From: Bacteroidota bacterium
GTDB lineage: Bacteria; Bacteroidota; Bacteroidia; Chitinophagales; Chitinophagaceae
DNA: 64,000 nucleotides
NCBI GenBank assembly: GCA_016868585.1
Contig: VGGR01000004.1
Location: forward strand, 62,001 to 126,000
Direction: 5' to 3'
Shown piece after piece: positions 34,497-42,334 of this stretch (the stretch's first letter is position 1; each line of letters opens with the position of its first letter). The notes beneath the pieces were generated by a model. It made no database searches. It was not told the DNA's origin and was given only the letters and a program-made list of their open reading frames with translations. A program made the position numbers and the translations under genes.

Positions 34497-34737
34497 ACTA
34501 CTCTACCCTGTTTGTTTTTTTGGGTGGGGGTATGGGTTCCGTTTTACGCTACTATGTGGGCAGAGAACTTAACCCGTCATTGGGGGAGGGGTCACCACCC
34601 ACTCAGCACTTTCGCAAGAAACATTCTACTTTATTAAAACCGGGAACTTGGCCTATGCAATTGGTTATAGTTGCACTACAGTTTTGGGGGGAGTTTTACT
34701 TACTGCCCTCAGCCACAAAACAGCTGTTTCCCTATAA
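34493..34737 (+). pseudogene. Broken fluoride channel gene (crcB/fluC remnant)
   Basis: The first frame starts like a FluC/CrcB: MNYSTLFVFLGGGMGSVLRY then YVGRE (first helix with the GxxxxRY motif). The middle (second helix, NxxGSFxxG region) is missing. After a one-base frame change the other frame reads GGGVTTHSALSQETF, matching the GG(F)TTFSTFSxE motif, then FIKTGNLAYAIGYSC and TTVLGGVLLTALSH, the third/fourth helices, ending at TAA 34735-34737. About 245 nt remain of about 375. The in-frame continuation of the first frame runs antisense through the neighbouring Mur ligase gene and is not real. Confidence 0.8.
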
Positions 34738-36120
34738 CTGGCTAAAGAGTTCTTTGGCAAATTGCTCAAGCGAGGGATCTCGGGCTCCCATCAATAATAA
34801 TACGCAATCGGGTTGCAGTGAAGCCCTGACCGCTGATAAAAATGAATTTCGATCTTCCACAAAATTTGCCTCCACCCCTAAAGCCTTTAAATCAGCTACC
34901 AAATCCGCTGCAGAAATGTCTTTTACTGCTGTACCACCGGCATAGTAGATTTCACTCATCCAGATCTCATCTTTTGCACGCAGAGAAGCAGCAATGGCCT
35001 GCACAAAATCATGTCGTAAAAATCGAGTTGGCTTGTATCCATGGGGTTGAAACCAAGCAACAACTTTTGAAGCAATAGGCTGACAAGCCGTGATGGCAGC
35101 CGCACATTTTGCTGGATTATGTGCATAATCATCAATCACCCAGACTCCATTTTTTTGCCCGAGGATCTGATGCCTTCTGTAAATGCCTTGATATTTTTTT
35201 AAGGCCAGCGCTGCCGTAGCTAGTGAGATCCCTATTTGATGCGCCACTGCCGCTGCAGCCAACGCATTCTCCATACTGTGTTTTCCAACCTGTTCTAACT
35301 CAAATTGCTCTCCATTGATCTCAAATTGAATTTGTAGTCCCTTTTGTGAAAATCCCTTTGCTATATATCCCACATCAGAAGTTTCGGCGCAGGCTTGTTC
35401 CACTTTAAAATCCTTTGCACGATCAACGGATAATGTAGCTGCCAGGGGGTTTGTTTGATTAATTACAAAATGCTTGCTTTGAGAGCAAAATTGCTTGAAT
35501 AGACCAAGTAAGGTATCGACCTCGTCATGGTCCTTGTCGATATTTAATAATAGTCCTATTTCAGGGTGATATTGCACAATTGATCCATCACTTTCATCGG
35601 CTTCGATCACCAGCCATACTCCTTTTCCCACCACAGCGTTTCCCAGTTTTCCCTGCTGTATAATACGTGTTAAACCTGCACCACTAATAATGCTGGGCGC
35701 AAATCCGGCCTGTTCCAATATATCAAATAACATGGCAGCAGTAGTGCTTTTTCCGCTGGTGCCTGCCACCGCAATTGTTTTTTTGCTTGCAGCAATAATC
35801 GCAAGTAGTGAGGCCCGGTGAATAATGGGAATTCCTCTTTCCTGTGCAATTTTTACTTCCGAAACAGAAGATTCAATGGCGGTCGAAACCACTACCAGAT
35901 CAATGGTGTTGTCAATGCCCGAACCATCTTGAGGAAAACATCGAATACCTTCTTTCTCTAATTGAGACCGAACGGCTTGTCCGCAGCCAGCATTGAATTG
36001 CCGATCACTGCCTGCTACTTGCATACCAATACCTTTAAGGTATTGTGCTACAGCGCTCATACCGCTACCAGCAACGCCGATAAAGTAGGGACGTGAAAAA
36101 TCCTGCAATCTTGTAATCAT
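34732..36120 (-). CDS. Mur ligase family protein, MurC/Mpl-like
   Basis: 462 residues with the three Mur domains. N-terminal Rossmann-like FIGVAGSGMSAVAQYLKGIG then GSDR, as in MurC/Mpl. The central ATPase has P-loop AGTSGKSTTAAM, EADESDGSI and HNxxN-like text with HSMENALAA. The C-terminal domain has DDYAHNPAKCAAAI and FQPHGYKPTRFLRHDF. MurC and Mpl normally read GTHGKTTT; here His is Ser and the first Thr after Lys is Ser, so this may be a paralogue with another amino acid or muropeptide substrate. No mur/fts cluster surrounds it; the DsbA-like gene is 6 nt upstream. Assignment to UDP-MurNAc:L-alanine ligase itself is uncertain. Confidence 0.75.
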   Translation of the reverse strand: MITRLQDFSRPYFIGVAGSGMSAVAQYLKGIGMQVAGSDRQFNAGCGQAVRSQLEKEGIRCFPQDGSGIDNTIDLVVVSTAIESSVSEVKIAQERGIPIIHRASLLAIIAASKKTIAVAGTSGKSTTAAMLFDILEQAGFAPSIISGAGLTRIIQQGKLGNAVVGKGVWLVIEADESDGSIVQYHPEIGLLLNIDKDHDEVDTLLGLFKQFCSQSKHFVINQTNPLAATLSVDRAKDFKVEQACAETSDVGYIAKGFSQKGLQIQFEINGEQFELEQVGKHSMENALAAAAVAHQIGISLATAALALKKYQGIYRRHQILGQKNGVWVIDDYAHNPAKCAAAITACQPIASKVVAWFQPHGYKPTRFLRHDFVQAIAASLRAKDEIWMSEIYYAGGTAVKDISAADLVADLKALGVEANFVEDRNSFLSAVRASLQPDCVLLLMGARDPSLEQFAKELFSQL

Positions 36121-36126
36121 GAGACC

Positions 36127-36744
36127 TTAGGCTCTTTGCTTCTGTCGGGGGGCAGGTTTATTAGCTGGCGCAGAGACCTTTGCTTTTTTAGTTGGCGTCT
36201 TTGATTTTGTTCTACGCAAGGCACTCTTTATTGCCGTGCTTAGATTAGCAAATGTTGGTTTACCACTAAATGGAGTATCATTAATAAAAAAAGCAGGCAA
36301 TTCCTTTACTCCTCGGTTGTGCCCCTCTTTTATATCATCTTGCACTTGCCAACCATAGACGCCATTTACTAAATCATCTAAGAATTTTTTATTCTTGACA
36401 CCTGCTTCCTTGCTGTAAAGCTTCAAACTAGTAGTACCCAGATTTCTTCTGTTATTGAATAACACGTTATGCATTTCCCAAAACTTACCCTCTTGAGCAG
36501 CTGCAATGGCTGACTCGCTGGCCTTTAGACTACGTTGGTGAATTAGGGTTAGTGGAAAATGACGAAATTGAAAGTTGATCTTACCCTCAAACTCTTCCAA
36601 AAGTTGTTTTACTATTTCATTCACCTTTGCGCATTCCTCATTCTCATATTCCCCAAATTCCATTAAGGTAACAGGCGCATCCTTTTTCCCAACAAACACT
36701 TCACGAGGTTCAATAATAACAATATCTTCTTTTTTGAAAGCCAT
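36127..36744 (-). CDS. DsbA-fold thioredoxin-like protein lacking the CxxC motif
   Basis: 205 residues. PVTLMEFGEYENEECAKVNE aligns with the family text in which EY-E-CPYC is the active site; here the first Cys is Asn and only the second Cys remains. The helical insertion (FWEMHNVLFNNRR, as in FWxxHDxLF) and the cis-Pro region VKELPAFFINDTPFSG are intact. There is no signal peptide, so it is cytoplasmic. The last about 35 residues are a Lys/Ala/Pro-rich basic tail. Redox activity is unlikely; binding or chaperone-like function is my guess. First gene of a two-gene unit with the Mur ligase paralogue. Confidence 0.8.
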   Translation of the reverse strand: MAFKKEDIVIIEPREVFVGKKDAPVTLMEFGEYENEECAKVNEIVKQLLEEFEGKINFQFRHFPLTLIHQRSLKASESAIAAAQEGKFWEMHNVLFNNRRNLGTTSLKLYSKEAGVKNKKFLDDLVNGVYGWQVQDDIKEGHNRGVKELPAFFINDTPFSGKPTFANLSTAIKSALRRTKSKTPTKKAKVSAPANKPAPRQKQRA

Positions 36745-36962
36745 ATTCTTTTATTTTAAAGACCCGATTCTGCCCTACAAAAAGTATAGCAAGAATTGGC
36801 CCAATGCGTTGACGCTTATACTATTAATATGAATAGCCAACCGGCTGAAGGTAGGATATTTTACCCTCAGGCCTACAGCCATTTTTATTTTTTAACAATA
36901 ATTATATAACTAACTTAATATCAATTAATTAGATAATGTTCTTTTAAAAATTATTGAAACAT
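36745..36962. other. AT-rich spacer between clpB end and the DsbA-like gene
   Basis: Contains an imperfect hairpin at about 36842-36872 (GGCTGAAGGTA against TACCCTCAGGCC, one bulge and one mismatch) with no T-run after it on either strand, followed by about 90 bp of very AT-rich sequence up to the clpB stop. No gene seen. Confidence 0.4.
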
Positions 36963-39554
36963 TTACGCATACCTAAAGACCAAAGTATTGTCAAAAGCAT
37001 CCACTAATATGGGTTTTCCTTTTTCAATTTTGCCCGCCACAATTTTTTTACTGAGCGAATTGACTATTTCTTTCTGTATCAGCCTTTTTAGCGGTCTTGC
37101 GCCCATTTGAATATCATGCCCTTGTTCAGCAAGGTATTGCAAGGCATAGTTGCTAAACCGAAGCTCTATTCCAGTTTTAGCCAATAATTGTTTTAATCCA
37201 TTTAGCTGGATCTCCAATATCCCAACCAGATCCTTAGGGAGAAGCGGCTGAAACAAAATGATCTCATCTACTCGATTCAAAAACTCAGGCCTCACTGTAC
37301 TTCTAAGTAATTGCATCACCTGTCCTTTTGCTCGTTCAGTTGCCGATGAAAGTGTTTTTTCTGTCACTCCTTCAAATGCATCCATGATCAACTCACTACC
37401 CAAATTACTGGTCATGATTACAACAGTGTTCCTGAAATTAACAACCCTTCCCTTATTATCGGTCAGGCGACCTTCATCAAGTACTTGCAGCAAGATATTC
37501 CATACATCAGGGTGCGCTTTTTCAATTTCATCAAGCAATACCACACTATAGGGTTTGCGTCTTATGGCCTCAGTCAGTTGGCCTCCTTCTTCGTACCCCA
37601 CATAGCCAGGAGGCGCCCCTACTAATCTGCTTACCGAATGCTTCTCTTGGTACTCACTCATGTCAATCCTGGTCAGCATGGTTTCATCATCGAATAAGAA
37701 ATGAGCAATTGCCTTGGCTAATTCAGTTTTACCCACCCCCGTTGTTCCTAAGAAAATAAAGGAACCAATAGGTCTTTTTGGATCTTGCAAGCCGGTACGA
37801 CTTCTACGAATAGCATCAGAAACAGCAATAACAGCCTCCTCTTGCCCCACCACTCTTTCATGCAAATGATCCTCCAGAAAAAGTAACCGCTCTTTTTCAG
37901 ATTGCAGCATTTTTGAAACAGGTATCCCCGTTGCTTTAGCAACGGCCTCTGCAATATCTTCCGCATCCACTTCTTCTTTTAGTAAGCGCTGTTCTGACTC
38001 TTGGGATAATTGATTACTCAGAGAGGCTACCAAATTTTCCTGTTCCTTTATCTTACCATATCGGATCTCGGCTACTTTGCCATAATTTCCCTCACGCTCA
38101 GCTTGCTCTGCTTCCAACTTTAGTTGCTCGATTGAAAGTTTTGCTTTCTGTAGTTGATCTACCAATTCTTTCTCCGCCACCCACTTTGCTTTTAAAGTAT
38201 CCCGCTGCACGGCCAGGTTAGCTATATCGGTATTCAACTCCTGCAACTTGGGTTCATCGTTTTCTCGTTTGATGGCCTCTCTTTCTATTTCAAGTTGTCG
38301 AATTTGACGCTCCAAAGAATCTAACTCTTCAGGCATGGAATTCATCTCTAAACGCAGCTTAGCAGCACTTTCATCAATCAGGTCGATAGCTTTATCCGGT
38401 AGAAACCGGTCGGTAATGTACCGATGAGATAATTCGACGGCAGCAGCAATAGCTTCATCTTTTATTCGAACATGGTGGTGTGTTTCATAACGATCTTTCA
38501 AACCACGCAATATAGAAACGGCATCTTCTGCATTGGGTTCTTCAATAAATACTTTCTGAAACCTCCGTTCCAATGCTTTATCTTTCTCAAAATATTTTTG
38601 ATACTCATTGAGCGTGGTAGCGCCCACGGCGCGAAGTTCTCCACGAGAAAGAGCAGGCTTTAGAATATTAGCCGCATCCATAGCACCCTCTCCTCCACCA
38701 GCCCCTATCAGGGTGTGTATCTCGTCAATAAATAAGATAATGTCTCCATTCGAATCGCTCACTTCTTTTACCACCGCCTTCAATCTTTCCTCAAATTCTC
38801 CTTTGTACTTGGCCCCTGCAATCAACAAGCCCATATCCAGCGCGTAAATGACTTTTGTTTTCAAGTTTTCGGGCACATCCCCATTGATTATACGATGAGC
38901 GATCCCCTCTGCAATAGCAGTTTTTCCAACGCCTGGTTCACCCACCAGGATGGGATTGTTCTTGGTGCGACGAGACAGTATATGTAATGTTCTTCTGATC
39001 TCCTCATCGCGTCCAATCACCGGGTCTAATTTTCCCTGCCGAGCCAGATCATTTAAGTTTTTTGCATACTTGGACAAGGCATTGTATTGCTGCGACTGTG
39101 TGGATGAAGTGATCTTCTCACCTTTTCGCAACTCTTTTATGGCTGCAATAAGGCCCGATTCGGTTAATCCTGCGTTTTTCAAAAGCTTTCCAACCGCATC
39201 ATCACCTTGAACTAATGCAAGCAACAAGTGTTCTGGAGTAACAAATTGATCATTAAAAACGCTTAGGCAAGCACCCACCCGAAGCAATAAAGTGTTAGCC
39301 TCCCTGCTTAATTGTTGAGCTGCCTCTCCTTTTACCCGAGGTAAGGCAGCCAATAACTCCTCTGCTTTAGTGGCCACAATAGTAGTGGTGACATTGTTTT
39401 TCTTTAGTAGATACTCAACGGGTGTATCGGTTGCCTCTATCAATGCCTTCAAAATGTGGGATGGTTCGATAGCAGGCGATTGCGCATTAAATGCCAATTG
39501 TTGTGCTTGCTGAATTATTTCGGCAGCCTTGATAGTGTAATTTCCAAGATTCAT
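36963..39554 (-). CDS. clpB: ATP-dependent disaggregase ClpB
   Basis: Hsp100 chaperone that works with DnaK to dissolve aggregates. 863 residues, the normal length. Two N-terminal Clp repeats (about 1-145), AAA-1 with Walker A GEPGVGKTAIAEG, the long coiled-coil M domain (about 410-530, LDSLERQIRQLEIEREAIKR and following), then AAA-2 with GTTGVGKTELAKA and arginine-finger region, and the C-terminal domain. The M domain separates it from ClpA/ClpC. Upstream (39573-39596) is a 7-bp inverted repeat that could be a heat-shock operator. Confidence 0.97.
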   Translation of the reverse strand: MNLGNYTIKAAEIIQQAQQLAFNAQSPAIEPSHILKALIEATDTPVEYLLKKNNVTTTIVATKAEELLAALPRVKGEAAQQLSREANTLLLRVGACLSVFNDQFVTPEHLLLALVQGDDAVGKLLKNAGLTESGLIAAIKELRKGEKITSSTQSQQYNALSKYAKNLNDLARQGKLDPVIGRDEEIRRTLHILSRRTKNNPILVGEPGVGKTAIAEGIAHRIINGDVPENLKTKVIYALDMGLLIAGAKYKGEFEERLKAVVKEVSDSNGDIILFIDEIHTLIGAGGGEGAMDAANILKPALSRGELRAVGATTLNEYQKYFEKDKALERRFQKVFIEEPNAEDAVSILRGLKDRYETHHHVRIKDEAIAAAVELSHRYITDRFLPDKAIDLIDESAAKLRLEMNSMPEELDSLERQIRQLEIEREAIKRENDEPKLQELNTDIANLAVQRDTLKAKWVAEKELVDQLQKAKLSIEQLKLEAEQAEREGNYGKVAEIRYGKIKEQENLVASLSNQLSQESEQRLLKEEVDAEDIAEAVAKATGIPVSKMLQSEKERLLFLEDHLHERVVGQEEAVIAVSDAIRRSRTGLQDPKRPIGSFIFLGTTGVGKTELAKAIAHFLFDDETMLTRIDMSEYQEKHSVSRLVGAPPGYVGYEEGGQLTEAIRRKPYSVVLLDEIEKAHPDVWNILLQVLDEGRLTDNKGRVVNFRNTVVIMTSNLGSELIMDAFEGVTEKTLSSATERAKGQVMQLLRSTVRPEFLNRVDEIILFQPLLPKDLVGILEIQLNGLKQLLAKTGIELRFSNYALQYLAEQGHDIQMGARPLKRLIQKEIVNSLSKKIVAGKIEKGKPILVDAFDNTLVFRYA

Positions 39555-39572
39555 AGTAGATTATTTAGTTCC

Positions 39573-39596
39573 ATAAGCGACACTGTTCACGCTTAT
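39573..39596. promoter_or_regulatory. Inverted repeat in the clpB promoter region
   Basis: ATAAGCG (39573-39579), 10-nt spacer, CGCTTAT (39590-39596): a perfect 7-bp dyad 19 nt upstream of the clpB ATG. It is not the CIRCE sequence. The position fits an operator for clpB; the regulator is unknown. Confidence 0.4.
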
Positions 39597-39650
39597 ATAA
39601 CATATGCGCATCAAAAATCATTCAGATCTTAAATTACAGTACAAGAAGAG

Positions 39651-39658
39651 TAACTTTG
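39651..39658 (+). promoter_or_regulatory. -7 box for the beta-lactamase-fold gene
   Basis: TAACTTTG, 24 nt before the ATG at 39683. Confidence 0.55.
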
Positions 39659-39682
39659 TCATAGCATTCAACAAAAATCTGC

Positions 39683-40720
39683 ATGAAAGTCAGTGTATTT
39701 CTTCTAAGCCTGCTATTATTACAGCTGCAAATCACCGGATATGGTCAACCCAATTGGGCATCTGTTGTCGCAAAAGTTGAATCAAATCGACGATACTGGG
39801 GAGAAAACTATCTGGTAACAATAGCCTCTGCAGACAGTATATTATTACAAAAGGATAACAAAGTTTTCAATGCCAAAACTCCAATTCCAATTGGAGCTAT
39901 CAGCCAGTGGCTGACTGCCACTTTGTTGGTAAAATTAGCCGAAGAGGGAAAGCTATCGCTTGATGATCCTGTAGCCATGTATTTACCCACGTTCGAAAAA
40001 TACTTCAAGGGCTATATCACTATTCGGCACTGCTTAAGCCAGGGCACTGGCTTAGAAGATAAAAATGGATTACGAATAGGTCATCGTACAAAATTTATTT
40101 CACTACAGGAAGAAGTGGAACAACTGGCCACAAGACCCATAGTAGCAAAACCCGGAGAACTTTTTTTGTATGGCGAACTCGGGTGCAAAATAGCTGGCAG
40201 AGTAGCTGAAGTAGTTTGCAAAAAAAAGTTTGACCTGTTGATTCGAACAAAAGTGTTGACGCCATTAGGAATGCGAAGAACCAATTTTACCAATCTCTCG
40301 GGAGGTCCCTTGGATCCAGCAGCTGGTGCGGTATCCACCGGTGAGGATTTAATTCGGTTTTTACAATTTTTGTTAAACAAAGGGCAGCTGCCACAGCGCA
40401 GTTTCCTCACTACTGATGCAATGGATCAGTTAATGCAACTGCAATTTGGTGCTGCACCAACACAAAATGCCCCCTTATTATTTCAAAAATATGGTTATGC
40501 CCTGGGCGCGTGGGCGTTGGGCACACCCGCTGAAGGAGCACAGACCCTGGTAGCCTCAAGCAGGGCCGGGAGCTGGATTGCCATAGATCTTTGTCGCAGA
40601 TACCTCTACGTGGCCATTATCAAAGAAAAAATAAGTGAAGAAAAGGATATGCTTCACCAAGAACTGCTGGATATCATCAACAGGCAACTAGCTAAAAATT
40701 GTGCAGAAAATCCTTCGTGA
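39683..40720 (+). CDS. Beta-lactamase/PBP-fold protein with degenerate active site
   Basis: 345 residues with a signal peptide (MKVSVFLLSLLLLQLQITGYG). The class C beta-lactamase fold is clear: IPIGAISQWLTATLLVKL then AEEGKLSLDDPVAMYLP, HCLSQGTG, and LGMRRTNF. The catalytic motifs are lost: the usual S-x-x-K (G-S-I-S-K) reads G-A-I-S-Q, so the nucleophile Ser is Ala and the Lys is Gln, and the Y-x-N motif reads Y-G-E (FLYGELG). No clear HxG/KTG is seen. It is therefore probably a binding protein or pseudo-enzyme in the periplasm. Its TGA overlaps the GTG start of queG (GTGA), so the two are cotranslated. Confidence 0.85.
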   Translation: MKVSVFLLSLLLLQLQITGYGQPNWASVVAKVESNRRYWGENYLVTIASADSILLQKDNKVFNAKTPIPIGAISQWLTATLLVKLAEEGKLSLDDPVAMYLPTFEKYFKGYITIRHCLSQGTGLEDKNGLRIGHRTKFISLQEEVEQLATRPIVAKPGELFLYGELGCKIAGRVAEVVCKKKFDLLIRTKVLTPLGMRRTNFTNLSGGPLDPAAGAVSTGEDLIRFLQFLLNKGQLPQRSFLTTDAMDQLMQLQFGAAPTQNAPLLFQKYGYALGAWALGTPAEGAQTLVASSRAGSWIAIDLCRRYLYVAIIKEKISEEKDMLHQELLDIINRQLAKNCAENPS

Positions 40721-41652
40721 GTTTAGTCGAGCAACATACCACTATCGTAAAAAAAGCCGCCAGTCAATTTGGATTTGATTTTTGTGGAATTGCGCAAGCA
40801 AGGAGATTAGAAGAGGATGAACGCCGGCTTACCAACTGGCTTCAAAAAGGAATGCAGGGAGAAATGCATTACATGGAAAATTATTTTGACCTCCGTGTAG
40901 ACCCAACCCGACTAGTCCCCGGAGCTCGCTCAGTAATTACACTACTCCTGAATTACTACCCCAATCAGGAACAGGCTGTTTCAGCCCCCCGCATTTCAAA
41001 ATATGCATTCGGTAAAGATTACCATCTAGTTATAAAGGAAAAATTGCATGCGTTGTTAGCCGAGCTTAAAGAAAAAATTGGCGCCATTGATGGAAGAGGG
41101 TTTGTGGATTCTGCACCCATACTTGAGCGTGCATGGGCAAGAGAAGCTGGCTTAGGCTGGGTAGGGAAAAATGGAAATCTGATTCATAAAAAAGCGGGTT
41201 CTTTTTATTTTATTGCTACCCTGATCACCGATTTAACGCTTACGCCGGACAATCCCTTTACAAAAGACTTTTGCGGATCCTGCACTCGTTGCATAGACGC
41301 CTGTCCTACCTCAGCCATATTACCTGGAAAAGTAATTGATGGCAGTAGTTGCATTTCCTATTATACAATTGAACTAAAGGCTCATCTAAGACCCTCCTTA
41401 GAAAAAGGACATATGGAGGGATGGTTGTTTGGTTGTGATACCTGTCAGGATGTTTGTCCTTGGAATCGTTTCCGCAAACCTCATGCAACCATCGCATTCA
41501 AACCCATTCCAGCGATTTTACAACTCAACACTGCTGAATGGGAGGAAATGACGGAAAAAACCTTCAAAGAGGTATTTAGCAATTCACCTTTAAAAAGGAC
41601 AGGTTTTAGTGGGATAAGAAGAAATCTCCAACTACTAAGAGAATCTCGGTGA
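40717..41652 (+). CDS. queG: Epoxyqueuosine reductase
   Basis: Last step of queuosine synthesis: cobalamin- and 4Fe-4S-dependent reduction of epoxyqueuosine in tRNA. About 311 residues from GTG 40717. An N-terminal cobalamin/DUF1730 domain (GFDFCGIAQARRL, MHYMENYFDLRVDPTRLVPGARS) is followed by two ferredoxin-type clusters CGSCTRCIDACP and CDTCQDVCPWN. The C-terminal HEAT-like repeats of longer homologues are absent. The GTG overlaps the preceding TGA. An in-frame TTG at 40699 would extend further into the upstream gene. Confidence 0.95.
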   Translation: MSLVEQHTTIVKKAASQFGFDFCGIAQARRLEEDERRLTNWLQKGMQGEMHYMENYFDLRVDPTRLVPGARSVITLLLNYYPNQEQAVSAPRISKYAFGKDYHLVIKEKLHALLAELKEKIGAIDGRGFVDSAPILERAWAREAGLGWVGKNGNLIHKKAGSFYFIATLITDLTLTPDNPFTKDFCGSCTRCIDACPTSAILPGKVIDGSSCISYYTIELKAHLRPSLEKGHMEGWLFGCDTCQDVCPWNRFRKPHATIAFKPIPAILQLNTAEWEEMTEKTFKEVFSNSPLKRTGFSGIRRNLQLLRESR

Positions 41653-41676
41653 TCCAGTTAGCAAACACCCTGCAAC

Positions 41677-42117
41677 CTATTGTGTAGTCTTGATTTTCAG
41701 CTGCGCTAATTCCTTCTCTAAAACAAGACCAAACTTAGTCTCCACCAATAAGCTGGAAAATTTCTCCCAAGGGTACCAATCAAAATAAATATCATAGTAG
41801 CGCTGAACAGAGCAAACAGGCCCATTGACAATGGAAAACACTTGATAGCCTGTAGCCATCTGTATGGCAGCATTATTGTTAATGCGAATATGGCCTGAAC
41901 TATCCGTATGTTCCTGAATGCTAAATAAAGTGCCTTCAGGCAGCACCGTTTTCCAATAAGTGGTTTGCGCCAACATACTTTTTACTACTTCAGGTTGGCA
42001 CTGAATGTCAATTGCTCTTGAAACGCGCACATGGTTGGGGAAAAAGGAGGAAATAAGCGTAACTAATAAAAATAGTGCCCCCACACTCAACACCATCAAG
42101 GATATGAACCGTTTCAT
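41677..42117 (-). CDS. Membrane-anchored SRPBCC/START-like protein
   Basis: 146 residues. One N-terminal hydrophobic helix (ISLMVLSVGALFLLVTLISSFF) is followed by SNHVRVSRAIDI-type text (FPNHVRVSRAIDIQCQPEVVK), the start common to polyketide cyclase/SRPBCC domains in Bacteroidota, then beta strands (GHIRINNNAAIQMATGYQVFS) and a last amphipathic helix (FSSLLVETKFGLVLEKELAQL). It is shorter than usual membrane-anchored SRPBCC proteins. Likely a ligand-binding periplasmic domain; ligand unknown. Confidence 0.6.
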   Translation of the reverse strand: MKRFISLMVLSVGALFLLVTLISSFFPNHVRVSRAIDIQCQPEVVKSMLAQTTYWKTVLPEGTLFSIQEHTDSSGHIRINNNAAIQMATGYQVFSIVNGPVCSVQRYYDIYFDWYPWEKFSSLLVETKFGLVLEKELAQLKIKTTQ

Positions 42118-42153
42118 GGGTATGTAGTTATTCCCAGCGTATGAATCGTCTGG

Positions 42154-42294
42154 TTAAAAGATAACAAATAAAACAGGCAATACAACACTAAATACTACCG
42201 CACTTGGATTTGCCATTATCGCCTGAAAACTTGCTTTTATTATAGCCAGCATGGCGCGCGATTGGCTATACGCAACAGGACCTTTTGAAACCAT
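42154..42294 (-). pseudogene. N-terminal stump of an ABC-2 type transporter permease
   Basis: 46-codon frame starting at ATG 42294. After a short lead (MVSKGPVAYSQSRA) it reads MLAIIKASFQAIMANPSAVV then FSVVLPVLFVIF and stops. The K-A-S-x-x-A-I-x-x-x-P-S-A-V-V-F-S pattern followed by the first transmembrane helix is how ABC-2 permeases of this phylum begin, but the remaining about 330 residues are missing. A TACATTTG promoter box lies 5 nt upstream. An 8-bp inverted repeat (TATAGCCA/TGGCTATA, 42241-42270) falls within it. Identification is from the motif pattern only. Confidence 0.6.
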
Positions 42295-42299
42295 GGCAA

Positions 42300-42307
42300 C
42301 AAATGTA
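42300..42307 (-). promoter_or_regulatory. -7 box in front of the ABC permease stump
   Basis: Minus strand TACATTTG matches TAnnTTTG, 5 nt before the ATG at 42294. Possibly still active. Confidence 0.4.
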
Positions 42308-42334
42308 TTTCAATTTTAAGGATATTTGATGATC

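Noticed and set aside
34740-34945. Continuation of the crcB-like frame into a 150-residue protein
   Set aside because: The part after about residue 40 is antisense to the Mur ligase gene and has no membrane helices; the true CrcB C-terminus is in another frame.
36842-36872. Imperfect hairpin downstream of clpB as its terminator
   Set aside because: No T-tract follows on the minus strand and it is 90 bp beyond the stop; kept only as a noted structure.
42241-42270. TATAGCCA/TGGCTATA hairpin as a terminator or operator
   Set aside because: No T-run follows on either strand, and it lies inside the ABC permease remnant's coding sequence, so it is most simply chance.
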